64,000 nt of DNA from DATLZU01 sp035573855 (GCA_035573855.1 DATLZU010000035.1:1-64000); one strand, 5' to 3'; shown: positions 27,371 to 35,810, numbered from the stretch's first letter. Notes: generated by a model from the sequence alone, not told the origin. Program-made: numbers and translations.

Positions 27371-27376
27371 TATACT
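27348..27376 (+). promoter_or_regulatory. Sigma-70 promoter for rpsU
   Basis: TTGAGG at 27348-27353 and TATACT at 27371-27376 are separated by 17 bases. The promoter overlaps the 3' end of ftcD and would start transcription near 27383, about 75 bases before rpsU, giving the ribosomal gene its own transcript. Confidence 0.6.
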
Positions 27377-27457
27377 TCCCCCCTCGCGATTTTGCACAAG
27401 CAACCTAAACCTAATAGGTGGGTGATTGTTCCACGGGAAGGGCGCAGGCAGAGTGAC

Positions 27458-27652
27458 ATGGAAATCAAGGTATTCAACAACAATGTAGAAAAGGCGCTGA
27501 AGGTCGCCAAAAAAAAGCTGGCCGGAGAAGGGCTTTTCCGTGAGCTGAAGCGGCGCCGGTTCTACGAGAAACCCAGCGTACGCAAGAAGGCCAAGCAACG
27601 CGAAGCTCAGCGGCGCCGGCAGAAGTGGCTCGCCAAGCGTCGGATGGACTGA
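27458..27652 (+). CDS. rpsU: 30S ribosomal protein S21
   Basis: A 64-residue basic protein with the S21 signature: MEIKVFNNNVEKALKVAKKK, GLFRELKRRRFYEKPSVRKK, then a Lys/Arg-rich tail. S21 binds the 30S platform and helps initiation. The ATG at 27458 gives the standard N-terminus; in-frame codons upstream are not conserved sequence. A consensus promoter lies at the end of ftcD, so it is probably expressed independently of the histidine genes. Confidence 0.95.
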   Translation: MEIKVFNNNVEKALKVAKKKLAGEGLFRELKRRRFYEKPSVRKKAKQREAQRRRQKWLAKRRMD

Positions 27653-27723
27653 CTCCCTCGCAGCCTTTCCCCTCCCCGCGCCGGTTTTTGCCTTTCGGGT
27701 TGTTCGCGACCTCCCGCGTTAGC

Positions 27724-28383
27724 ATGCGTGACGAGGAGATTCATGCCGTGCTGCGCATCCTGCGCAAGGAAGTGCAGCGGTGGCAAGACCCTGTGGTGGG
27801 CGTCGTGGCCAAGGAATCCGGTCGCGACCCATTCCGAATTTTGATTTCCTGCCTGCTCAGCCTCCGGACCAAGGACCGTACGACCGCCGAAGCCAGTGCG
27901 CGGCTGTTTGCCTTGGCCGCCGATCCGGCCACCATGCTGGAACTGCCCAGGCAGCGCATCGAGCGGACCATCTATCCGGTCGGGTTCTACCGCACCAAGG
28001 CCAAACAGATCCACGAGATTTGCCGCCGGCTGTTGGATCGCTACGGCGGTCGGGTGCCCGACTCAATCGATGAACTGCTCACCTTGCCCGGGGTCGGAAG
28101 GAAGACGGCCAATCTGGTCGTCACGGTCGGTTATCAAAAGCCCGGCATTTGCGTGGACGTCCATGTTCATCGGATCAGCAACCGTTGGGGATACGTGAGG
28201 ACGAACACCCCGGAGCAGACGGAGGAGGCCCTCCGCAAGAAGCTGCCGCGGCGATACTGGATTACTTACAACGACTTACTCGTGCCATTCGGGCAGAATC
28301 TCTGCCTGCCGGTCTCTCCTTACTGTAGCCGGTGCAAGCTCACCCGATATTGCGAGCGGGTGGGGGTGGCGAAATCCCGTTAG
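27724..28383 (+). CDS. nth: Endonuclease III (DNA glycosylase/AP lyase)
   Basis: A 219-residue HhH-GPD glycosylase for oxidised pyrimidines. The helix-hairpin-helix LPGVGRKTAN carries the catalytic Lys (K127), and the catalytic Asp is D145 in CVDVHVHRISNR. Four cysteines C194-x6-C201-x2-C204-x5-C210 form the [4Fe-4S] cluster site. The ATG at 27724 is chosen by homology. The gene converges on the DsrE-like gene at 28469, with a palindromic terminator-like element between them. Confidence 0.92.
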   Translation: MRDEEIHAVLRILRKEVQRWQDPVVGVVAKESGRDPFRILISCLLSLRTKDRTTAEASARLFALAADPATMLELPRQRIERTIYPVGFYRTKAKQIHEICRRLLDRYGGRVPDSIDELLTLPGVGRKTANLVVTVGYQKPGICVDVHVHRISNRWGYVRTNTPEQTEEALRKKLPRRYWITYNDLLVPFGQNLCLPVSPYCSRCKLTRYCERVGVAKSR

Positions 28384-28404
28384 AGGAAAAGGACGCGTTT
28401 GTTT

Positions 28405-28458
28405 GGTTTGTCTGGTTTATCCGGTTAAACCAAATAAACCTGCCAAACGAGACAAACC
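28405..28458. terminator. Bidirectional terminator-like palindrome, copy 2 of a dispersed element
   Basis: The outer arm GGTTTGTCTGG (28405-28415) pairs with CGAGACAAACC (28448-28458) with one mismatch. An inner perfect 7-bp stem pairs GGTTTAT (28414-28420) with ATAAACC (28434-28440). The element lies between the convergent nth and DsrE-like genes and shares its right arm with copy 1 at 3910-3965. Confidence 0.55.
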
Positions 28459-28468
28459 AGAAGCATAT

Positions 28469-28888
28469 TCAGATGAACAGCTTCGTTTCCGCGTCGGCGG
28501 TGAGAGTGAGAATGGCGGGCAGGCCAAGGATTTCATCGACGTTCTTGGCCACGGCGGTGGGATCGACGCCCATATATTCGAGTCCGGCGCTGCAGGCGAT
28601 CACGCGAAAACGTCCTACCAGGCGGGCTTCCTGGAACATCTCTGAAATTTTTGGAACTTTTTTTTCTTGCAGGAGTCGGCGGACTTCTTCGGCCGAGCCC
28701 ATATATTCCGATGGAAAATCGATCTCGTCGATCCGTCCCTGGGCCAATTTCTTGATCGTCCAGAACAACAGGATGACGATCACGTCTTTGCCCATTGCGG
28801 CGGCGGTCAGCCCCAAGGTGGCGACCTGGTGGAGTTTGTCGTAGGTCGCATTGTGGGCGAAGATGACGAATTTGGGTTTCTGTTGCAC
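28469..28888 (-). CDS. DsrE-family protein
   Basis: A 139-residue DsrE/DsrF-fold protein: KFVIFAHNATYDKLHQVATLGLTAAAMGKDVIVILLFW, then C99 in FRVIACSAGLEYMG. The cysteine segment is in the same position and context as C136 of the protein at 22322. The GTG start at 28888 has GAGGA eight bases upstream. There is no TusA partner next to this copy. It probably functions in sulfur transfer or as a small regulatory partner; the target is unknown. Confidence 0.8.
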   Translation of the reverse strand: MQQKPKFVIFAHNATYDKLHQVATLGLTAAAMGKDVIVILLFWTIKKLAQGRIDEIDFPSEYMGSAEEVRRLLQEKKVPKISEMFQEARLVGRFRVIACSAGLEYMGVDPTAVAKNVDEILGLPAILTLTADAETKLFI

Positions 28889-28962
28889 GGGTTTTTCCTC
28901 GGCTCGTGGGAGGTGATTATACCGTCGGCGTCAAAACCTTCACAAGCCGCGGACGCTGGCGC

Positions 28963-30609
28963 CTAGGAAGATTTTGTCATGGGGATGTCCAGGCGATGAC
29001 GCGCGGCCGCGGTAATCGCCTCGGGATATCCGGCGTCGGCGTGCCGCAGAATAGCGAGGGCCGGATCGTTCGTGAGCACGCGCTCGATCTTTCGAGTGGC
29101 TTCCGGCGTGCCCTCCGCCACTGTGGCCTGGCCTGCGTGCAAAGAGTAGCCGATCCCCACGCCGCCGCCGTGGTGAAGCGCAACCCAGCACGCGCCGGAG
29201 GCGGTGTTCAAGAGCGCATTGAGGATGGGCCAGTCGGCGATGGCGTCGCTGCCGTCGCGCATGGCTTCCGTTTCTCGATGGGGAGAAGCGACCGAGCCTC
29301 CGTCCAGATGATCGCGGCCGATAACGACCGGCGCCTTGAGCCTGCCGATGCGAACCAGCTCATTGATCCGAAGACCCATCGCTGCGCGCTCACCGTATCC
29401 CAGCCAACAGATCCGCGCCGGCAACCCCTGGAACGCCACCCGTTCGCGCGCCAGCGTGATCCACCGTTGCAGCCGTGCGTTGTTTGGGAACAGCTCCAGG
29501 GCCGCTTGATCGATGACCGCGATGTCCGAGGGGTCGCCCGACAACGCGATCCAGCGAAACGGCCCCGTGCCTTCGCAAAACAGGGGCCTGATATAGGCGG
29601 GTACGAAACCGGGAAACGCATAGGCGTCTTTGACACCCCGCTGAAATGCCATCGTCCGGATGTTGTTGCCATAGTCGAACACGATCGCGCCGGATTTTTG
29701 CATAGCCAGCATGGCCAGCACATGTGCCGCGATCGAATCCAACGCCCGCTCGACATATTCGGACGGCTTGCTTTGCCGCAACTCAGCCGCCGCAGCGAGG
29801 GAAAGACCGGCCGGGATGTATCCGTTGAGCGGATCGTGGGCCGAAGTCTGATCCGTGACGAGGTCCGGCACCACGCCGCGACGCACAAGGTCGGGCAGGA
29901 CCTCCGCGCAGTTGCCCACCAACCCAACGGACAACGGCTCCCTCTTCGCCCGGGCCGCCATGACCCAGGCAAGCGCCTCGTCCACCGAAGCGGTCATCCG
30001 GTCGCAATAGCGGGTCTTGATCCGACGTTCGATCCGGAGTGGATCCACTTCGACGCACAGAATGGCGGCGCCGTTCATAGTGGCGGCCAGCGGCTGGGCG
30101 CCACCCATGCCCCCCATGCCGCCGGTCAGGACGAATCGTCCCGCGAGATCGCCGCCGAAATGCTTCGCCGCCGCCGCGGCGAACGTTTCGTATGTCCCTT
30201 GCACGATGCCTTGCGTGCCGATGTACATCCACGATCCGGCTGTCATCTGGCCAAACATGATCAAGCCCAACGCTTCCAGCCGATGGAACTCTTCCCAGGT
30301 GGCCCATCGGCTGACCAGGTGGGAATTGGCGATCAATACCCGCGGCGCCCACTCATGTGTGCGAAGAACGCCCACCGGTTTGCCCGATTGCACGAGCAGG
30401 GTCTGATCGTGGTCCAAGGCTTGCAGCTCGCGGACGATGGCGTAGTAGGCGTCCCAGTTGCGCACAGCCTTGCCGCTCCCGCCGTAGACGATGAGATCGC
30501 GCGGGTTCTCCGCGACCTCGTCGTCCAAGTTGTTCATCAGCATGCGGAGCGCAGCTTCCTGCGGCCAGCCTTTGCAGGAGAGCGTCGGCCCGCGCGACGC
30601 CCGGATCAT
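28963..30609 (-). CDS. hutU: Urocanate hydratase
   Basis: A 548-residue urocanase, the normal length, converting urocanate to 4-imidazolone-5-propionate with tightly bound NAD+. Family segments include VYGGSGKAVRNWDAY, FGQMTAGSWMYIGTQGIVQGTYETF, FVLTGGMGGMGGAQPLA, DQTSAHDPLNGYIPAG, DYGNNIRTMAFQRG and ALHHGGGVGIGYSLHAGQ. Its ATG overlaps the stop of the upstream small secreted-protein gene by four bases (ATGA), so the two are translationally coupled. It completes the pathway with hutH, hutI and ftcD. Confidence 0.96.
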   Translation of the reverse strand: MIRASRGPTLSCKGWPQEAALRMLMNNLDDEVAENPRDLIVYGGSGKAVRNWDAYYAIVRELQALDHDQTLLVQSGKPVGVLRTHEWAPRVLIANSHLVSRWATWEEFHRLEALGLIMFGQMTAGSWMYIGTQGIVQGTYETFAAAAAKHFGGDLAGRFVLTGGMGGMGGAQPLAATMNGAAILCVEVDPLRIERRIKTRYCDRMTASVDEALAWVMAARAKREPLSVGLVGNCAEVLPDLVRRGVVPDLVTDQTSAHDPLNGYIPAGLSLAAAAELRQSKPSEYVERALDSIAAHVLAMLAMQKSGAIVFDYGNNIRTMAFQRGVKDAYAFPGFVPAYIRPLFCEGTGPFRWIALSGDPSDIAVIDQAALELFPNNARLQRWITLARERVAFQGLPARICWLGYGERAAMGLRINELVRIGRLKAPVVIGRDHLDGGSVASPHRETEAMRDGSDAIADWPILNALLNTASGACWVALHHGGGVGIGYSLHAGQATVAEGTPEATRKIERVLTNDPALAILRHADAGYPEAITAAARHRLDIPMTKSS

Positions 30610-31022
30610 TTCTGTTTCTCCGTCTTGACCTGGGCTTTTACCCCGTTGATGAAGGCGTCGATGGCAGCGTCCACTTCCCCCGAGGTCATGGCGCGGTCGT
30701 GGTTCTCGCTCTCGTCCACGATGTAGGTCTCGTTGTCTTTTTCCTGACGGACCACCACAGTGTTCTCAGGAGTGACCTCGATCATCATGAACCACTCCCT
30801 GGCGCCTTTCCGAATGGAGACTTCTTTCGCGAAGGTGCCTGAGCTGACTGTCCCTCTCTTGCTCACTTCAACCATCAGGTCGTCGCTCTCGGCGGCGACG
30901 GACCGGGTTGCGAACATGGGAATCGTGCCGGCTGCTCCGGCCAGGACGACTGACAGGAGAGTCGGCAAGCCGGTCACAAGTGTCCGTCTCAGCGTGCAGA
31001 GAATTGGGCTCCGGTCGTTCAT
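30606..31022 (-). CDS. Exported protein of unknown function between hutH and hutU
   Basis: A 138-residue protein with a signal peptide (about residues 12-44, cleavage near VAA-ES). The mature part, SDDLMVEVSKRGTVSSGTFAKEVSIRKGAREWFMMIEV and then ENTVVVRQEKDNETYIVDE, is beta-rich, and a helix closes the chain (SGEVDAAIDAFINGVKAQVK). It has no cysteine in the mature part and no known catalytic motif. It overlaps hutH upstream and hutU downstream by ATGA junctions, so expression is tied to histidine catabolism. I do not recognise the family. Confidence 0.75.
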   Translation of the reverse strand: MNDRSPILCTLRRTLVTGLPTLLSVVLAGAAGTIPMFATRSVAAESDDLMVEVSKRGTVSSGTFAKEVSIRKGAREWFMMIEVTPENTVVVRQEKDNETYIVDESENHDRAMTSGEVDAAIDAFINGVKAQVKTEKQK

Positions 31023-32557
31023 GACGGTCTCCTTCGTCTGCGCTTCGAATCGGAGAGCACGGTGGTCAGCGCGCCGCTCGCCACCAAGCTCCGGACCCGC
31101 TCGATGTCGGGCGCCAGAACACGGTCCTGCACGACGCGCGGAACCCGCTGCCTGATGAGTTGAAGGGTCCGGCGGCTTCCTGCGCCGGGTTGCAAGGGGC
31201 GATGGAATTCCACTCCCTGAGCCGCGCACAACAGTTCGATCGCCAGGATGTGTTCCGTGTTGGACAGGATCTGCTTCAACTTCAACGCCGATCCCATGCC
31301 CATACTGACGTGATCTTCCTGGTTTCCGGAGGTGGGAATCGAATCGACCGAGGCCGGGTGCGAGAGCACCTTGTTCTCCGAGGCTAAAGCCGCGGCCGTG
31401 ACCTGCGCCAGCATGAAACCGGAGTTCAGTCCCGGGTCCGGGCTTAGGAACGGAGGCAAATCGCCGTACTCGGGATTGATCAGACGTTCGATGCGCCGCT
31501 CGGAGATGCTGGCCAGTTCGGTCATGGCGATGGCCAAATAGTCGAGCGCCAGACCGAGCGGCTGCCCGTGAAAATTTCCGCCGGACAGCACTTCCTCCCC
31601 TTCGGCGAAAACCAAAGGATTGTCCGTCACACTGTTCATTTCGATGCACAAGGTTCCGCGGACGTGATCGAGTGCGTCACGCACAGCACCGTGTACCTGC
31701 GGCATACAGCGGAGACTATAGGCATCCTGCACGCGGGGACAGCGCAGGTGCGAAATGCGGATCTCGCTCCCGGCCACGAGGGCCCGCAGATTAGCCGCAA
31801 CGGTGCGTTGCCCCCGATACGGACGCAGTCGATGGATGCGCGGGTCGAACGCGACCGGCGTCCCTTTCAAAGCTTCCAGTGACAGGGCGCCAGCCACATC
31901 GGCGGCGTCGACCAGCAGCTCGCAACGGCGCAAGGCCAGTAACCCGACCGCGAGCATCGCCTGGGTGCCGTTGAGGAGCGACAGCCCTTCCTTCGCCTCC
32001 AAGTGTAGAGGCTTCAAACCGACCTGCGCAAGCGCGGCCCGTCCTGGCACGCGGCGCGGACCGACGAAGGCTTCGCCTTCTCCGATCAAAATCAGCGCAA
32101 GGTGGGCGAGCGGGGCAAGATCGCCGCTCGCACCGACCGATCCCCGGGAAGGGATCACTGGCAGGACATCATGGTTGAGCAGGGTCAACAGCGACTCCAC
32201 GATCGCGGGTCGGACGCCGCTGTGTCCCCGCGCCAGCACGTTGGCGCGCAGAAGCAGCATACCGCGCGTCTCTTCGCGGCTGAGCGGATCGCCGACGCCG
32301 GCGGCGTGGCTGCGGACCAGATTCATCTGGAGTTGACGGATGTCGGACGGCGAGATGCGCTGATCGGCCAGCTTGCCGAAACCAGTCGTAACACCGTAGA
32401 CGGGGTCGGAACGCGCCGCCACCCGCTTGATCACCTGGTAGGCGGCCGTCATACGGCGCTTGGCGAGGGGAGCCAGCCGGACCGGGCGACGGCCCACCAC
32501 GACGTCGTAGAAGGACGCGAGCGTCAGGTCTTCGCCGGTCAGCATCAACGGCTTCAC
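31019..32557 (-). CDS. hutH: Histidine ammonia-lyase
   Basis: A 512-residue enzyme that deaminates histidine to urocanate. The Ala-Ser-Gly triad that cyclises to the MIO electrophile is A143-S144-G145 in SVGASGDLAPLAH, and the catalytic Tyr lies in YGVTTGFGKLAD (about 54-65). Other family segments are SLLNGTQAMLA, GGNFHGQPLGLALDYLA and TSGNQEDHVSMG. The GTG at 32557 or an ATG four codons later could start translation. A TATAAT on the minus strand (32571-32566) lies so close to the GTG that the message may be leaderless. It heads the hutH-secreted protein-hutU operon. Confidence 0.95.
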   Translation of the reverse strand: MKPLMLTGEDLTLASFYDVVVGRRPVRLAPLAKRRMTAAYQVIKRVAARSDPVYGVTTGFGKLADQRISPSDIRQLQMNLVRSHAAGVGDPLSREETRGMLLLRANVLARGHSGVRPAIVESLLTLLNHDVLPVIPSRGSVGASGDLAPLAHLALILIGEGEAFVGPRRVPGRAALAQVGLKPLHLEAKEGLSLLNGTQAMLAVGLLALRRCELLVDAADVAGALSLEALKGTPVAFDPRIHRLRPYRGQRTVAANLRALVAGSEIRISHLRCPRVQDAYSLRCMPQVHGAVRDALDHVRGTLCIEMNSVTDNPLVFAEGEEVLSGGNFHGQPLGLALDYLAIAMTELASISERRIERLINPEYGDLPPFLSPDPGLNSGFMLAQVTAAALASENKVLSHPASVDSIPTSGNQEDHVSMGMGSALKLKQILSNTEHILAIELLCAAQGVEFHRPLQPGAGSRRTLQLIRQRVPRVVQDRVLAPDIERVRSLVASGALTTVLSDSKRRRRRPS

Positions 32558-32647
32558 GGCTGCGGATTATAGCCCGCCGGAAGATACGGAAAAAGTCAAA
32601 GTAGCCTCATGACTTTTTCTGGAAGCCTTTGCTAGGATGCGCGCCCG

Positions 32648-33058
32648 ATGGAAGCGCTGTCGTGGGACACCATCCTGGCCTGGCTGGCCGTTCTGTCGGT
32701 GGTCGGATTTATCGGGACCCTTATCGCCATTCCGTATGTGTTGGTCAGGCTTCCGGCCGACTATTTCGATGTCCGCGTGCCGAGGACCTGGATGAAAGAC
32801 CGACACCCGATTCTGCGGATGATCGGGCTGATTGCCAAGAACGCCATTGGCGTGATTTTCTTCCTGGCCGGTGTCGCCATGCTGTTTCTGCCGGGTCAAG
32901 GGATTCTGACGATGCTGATCGGCGTCTCATTGATGGATTTTCCCGGCAAGCGCCGCTTGGAAGCGAAGCTGATCGGGCAGCCGACCGTGCTCCAGGCCAT
33001 CAACGCGATGCGGAAAAAATTCGGCAAGCCGCCGCTGACGGTGAAAGGCGATCCGTAG
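32648..33058 (+). CDS. PGPGW-family small membrane protein
   Basis: A 136-residue protein with two or three membrane helices (about residues 10-32 and 58-95). The loop FLPGQGILTMLIGVSLMDFPGKRRLEAKL matches the PGPGW-type putative membrane proteins. Its function is not established. The C-terminus is basic and probably cytoplasmic. It starts shortly after the divergent hutH start region, and polA follows after 31 bases, so these two may be co-transcribed. Confidence 0.7.
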   Translation: MEALSWDTILAWLAVLSVVGFIGTLIAIPYVLVRLPADYFDVRVPRTWMKDRHPILRMIGLIAKNAIGVIFFLAGVAMLFLPGQGILTMLIGVSLMDFPGKRRLEAKLIGQPTVLQAINAMRKKFGKPPLTVKGDP

Positions 33059-33089
33059 AAACCGTATCAACCAGACAGACAAAATTGAC

Positions 33090-35810
33090 ATGCCCGTGCT
33101 TTATCTCATCGACGGCAGCGCCTACGTCTATCGTGCCTTCTTCGCGCTCCCGCCGTTGTCGAATTCTAAGGGCCTCCAGACCAACGCGGTCTATGGCTTC
33201 ACCACGATGCTGATGAAGATTCTCCGCGAGCATCGGCCGGACGGCTTGGCCGTGGTGTTCGATGAAAAGGGACCGACCCTGCGCCACGATGAGTTCAAGG
33301 ATTACAAGGCCCAGCGGCCGCCGATGCCGGAGGGAATGAGTGCGCAGATGCCGTACATCCATCGCGTGGTGGAGGCATTCGGGCTCCCCGCCGTGCGACT
33401 GGCCGGCTATGAGGCGGACGATCTGATCGGCACCCTCTCACGCAAGGCGGAGGCGGCGGGGTTCGACGTCGTCATCGTCACCGGCGACAAGGATATGTTC
33501 CAACTGCTGACACCACATGTCCGCATTTACGATCCGGTCAAGGACAAATGGTACGGCGAAGCCGAGTGCCGCGAACGGTTCGGCGTCGAGCCGACCCGGG
33601 TCGTGGAGGTGATGGGGCTGATGGGCGATGCCACCGATAACATTCCGGGAGTCAAGGGGATCGGCGAGAAGACGGCGATTAAGTTGATCACACAGTTCGG
33701 CAGCATCGACGAGTTGTTGCGGCGTGTGGAGGAGGTCACCCCCCCAAGGACCAGAGCCTTGCTGATCGAACAGGCGGACAACGCCCGCTTGAGTCGGCGG
33801 CTCGCGACGATTCAGACGGACGCGCCTCTCGAATTCGATCCGGGACAATTTGCCGTCCGGCCAGCCTATGGGGAAGAACTGATTGCCCTGCTGCGGGAGC
33901 TCGAGTTCACCAGCTTGCTCAAAACGCTCCAGTCGGCCGGGACCGTCGGCGACGCGCTTGGCTCCGAGGTCCGCATGATCAAGGATTCGGCCGATGCGCG
34001 ACGTTTCGTCGATACGGTCGGGGATACGGATATGGTGGCGCTCCAATGCGTCTGCAGCGGCGCAGACGGTACCCCGGAACCGGCGGGAGTGCGGGCAATC
34101 CTCCAGGGCCTCGCCGTGAGCGTGTCCAACGGCGTGACGGTCTTTGCCGCACCACCTCACCCGGAGTCGCTTCGCGCCGGTCGGCCTGACCCAGTCCATG
34201 CGCTTCTGGAGCCGCTGGCCGATCTGCTCCAGAGTCCGACACGGCTCAAAGCGGTGCACGATCTGAAGTTGGCTCTACTCGCCTTGGGCCGGGCCGGATG
34301 GGAGCTGGGGCCGCCCTGGTTCGATACGATGATCGCCGATTATCTGTTGAACCCCAATCGCCGGTCCCATTCGCTGGAGACGGTGGCGATGGACCTGCTC
34401 GGCTATCGGCTGGGGGTCGGACAGGCGACCGCGTCAACCGAAAACGAAACGTCGAGGCGGTTGTTCGACGAGCCCGGCGACGAAGCCGAACAGCGGACGG
34501 CCGAGCTGGCGGCCGAATCGGCGTCGGTGATCCTCCGGCTCGTGCCGCTGCAGAAAGAACGGCTGCAAGAGCAAGGAAGTTGGCGACTCTTCGAAGACGT
34601 GGAAATGCCGCTCGTGCCGGTGCTGGCCGAGATCGAGCGCAACGGGTTCCTGCTCGACGTGCGGGCGCTCGATCAGCTCAGCAAAGAGTTGGAACGGGAG
34701 CTCGATCGGATGATGGAAACGATCGCGCATTTCGCGGGGGGGGAATTCAACATCAATTCGCCCAAACAGCTCGCGGCCGTGCTCTTCGACAAGCTGGGCC
34801 TCACGCCGATCCGCAAGACCAAGACAGGCTATTCGACCGACGAAGACACGTTGACGCAGTTGGCGACGCAACATGAACTGCCGGCGCTGATTCTCAACTA
34901 TCGCAGCCTCAGCAAGCTCAAGTCCACCTATGTCGATGCGCTCCCACAACTCGTCAATCCCGAGACGGGCCGGCTGCATACGTCCTTGAACCAGACCGTG
35001 GCCGCGACCGGGCGCCTGTCTTCGACCGAGCCCAATTTGCAGAACATTCCTGTGAAAGGAGAATACGGACTCCGGATCCGCGAAGCCTTCATCGCACCGC
35101 CCGGCCATCTGCTGTTGTGCGCCGACTACAGCCAAATCGAGCCGCGCATTCTCGCCCATCTCTCCCAGGACGAGCGGTTGTTGCGGGTATTTGAGCGGGG
35201 CGAAGATATTCACACGGCGACGGCGGTGGAGATTTTCCGGCTGCCGCCGGAGCAGATCACCCGAGAGATGCGGCGGGCGGCCAAGACCGTCGTCTTCGGG
35301 ATCGTGTACGGGATCAGCCCGTTCGGTCTGGCGCAGAACATCGGCGTCTCGCAGACCGAGGCGAAGAAATACATCGACACATACTTCGAGCGGTACGCGG
35401 GCGTGAAAGCCCTGCTGGATCGCACTATCGCCGAGGCCAAAGAGAAAGGATACACCACGACGATCCTCGGCCGCCGAAGGCCGATCCCCGAACTGCAGAG
35501 CGCCGATCCGACCCAGCGCAACTTCGGCGAGCGCATGGCGGTGAACAGCCCGATTCAAGGCTCCGCGGCTGACCTGATCAAAGTCGCCATGATCGACGTC
35601 CACAAACGGCTCCGTGCCGAACTGCCTGGCACCAAGATGATCCTTCAGGTCCACGATGAGCTGATCTTCGAGACGCCGGAGAACGAGCTGGCTCATGCGA
35701 AGCAGCTTGTGAAAACCGAGATGGAAGCTGTCGGGCCCAAGTTGGGGCTCTCGGTGCCGCTGAAGGTAGATGTGGGAGCGGGGAAAAATTGGCGCGCCGC
35801 CCATCCGTAG
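33090..35810 (+). CDS. polA: DNA polymerase I
   Basis: A 906-residue family A polymerase. Residues about 1-290 are the 5'-3' flap nuclease (LIDGSAYVYRAFFALPPL, GYEADDLIGTL, VTGDKDMFQLL). Residues about 295-480 correspond to the proofreading domain, but its acidic metal ligands are missing: the DxE strand reads VALQCVCSG, and the NLKYD motif reads DLKLA. Residues about 500-906 are the polymerase (DYSQIEPRILAHLS; RRAAKTVVFGIVYG; QVHDELIFE). It functions in Okazaki-fragment processing and repair, probably without 3'-5' proofreading. Confidence 0.96.
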   Translation: MPVLYLIDGSAYVYRAFFALPPLSNSKGLQTNAVYGFTTMLMKILREHRPDGLAVVFDEKGPTLRHDEFKDYKAQRPPMPEGMSAQMPYIHRVVEAFGLPAVRLAGYEADDLIGTLSRKAEAAGFDVVIVTGDKDMFQLLTPHVRIYDPVKDKWYGEAECRERFGVEPTRVVEVMGLMGDATDNIPGVKGIGEKTAIKLITQFGSIDELLRRVEEVTPPRTRALLIEQADNARLSRRLATIQTDAPLEFDPGQFAVRPAYGEELIALLRELEFTSLLKTLQSAGTVGDALGSEVRMIKDSADARRFVDTVGDTDMVALQCVCSGADGTPEPAGVRAILQGLAVSVSNGVTVFAAPPHPESLRAGRPDPVHALLEPLADLLQSPTRLKAVHDLKLALLALGRAGWELGPPWFDTMIADYLLNPNRRSHSLETVAMDLLGYRLGVGQATASTENETSRRLFDEPGDEAEQRTAELAAESASVILRLVPLQKERLQEQGSWRLFEDVEMPLVPVLAEIERNGFLLDVRALDQLSKELERELDRMMETIAHFAGGEFNINSPKQLAAVLFDKLGLTPIRKTKTGYSTDEDTLTQLATQHELPALILNYRSLSKLKSTYVDALPQLVNPETGRLHTSLNQTVAATGRLSSTEPNLQNIPVKGEYGLRIREAFIAPPGHLLLCADYSQIEPRILAHLSQDERLLRVFERGEDIHTATAVEIFRLPPEQITREMRRAAKTVVFGIVYGISPFGLAQNIGVSQTEAKKYIDTYFERYAGVKALLDRTIAEAKEKGYTTTILGRRRPIPELQSADPTQRNFGERMAVNSPIQGSAADLIKVAMIDVHKRLRAELPGTKMILQVHDELIFETPENELAHAKQLVKTEMEAVGPKLGLSVPLKVDVGAGKNWRAAHP

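Noticed and set aside
28906..30726. A long open frame of about 600 codons on the plus strand, antisense to hutU
   Set aside because: It is a GC-driven shadow of the well-conserved hutU frame. Its translation is low-complexity, Arg/His/Gln-rich and has no homology pattern.
33059..33089. An ACCAGACAGACAAA string before polA resembling the palindromic element at 3910 and 28405
   Set aside because: It lacks the second arm and the CGAGACAAACC core, so it is not a credible third copy.
34434..35804. A 456-codon minus-strand open frame inside polA
   Set aside because: It lies wholly within the polymerase domain of polA and has no ribosome site or recognisable motif.
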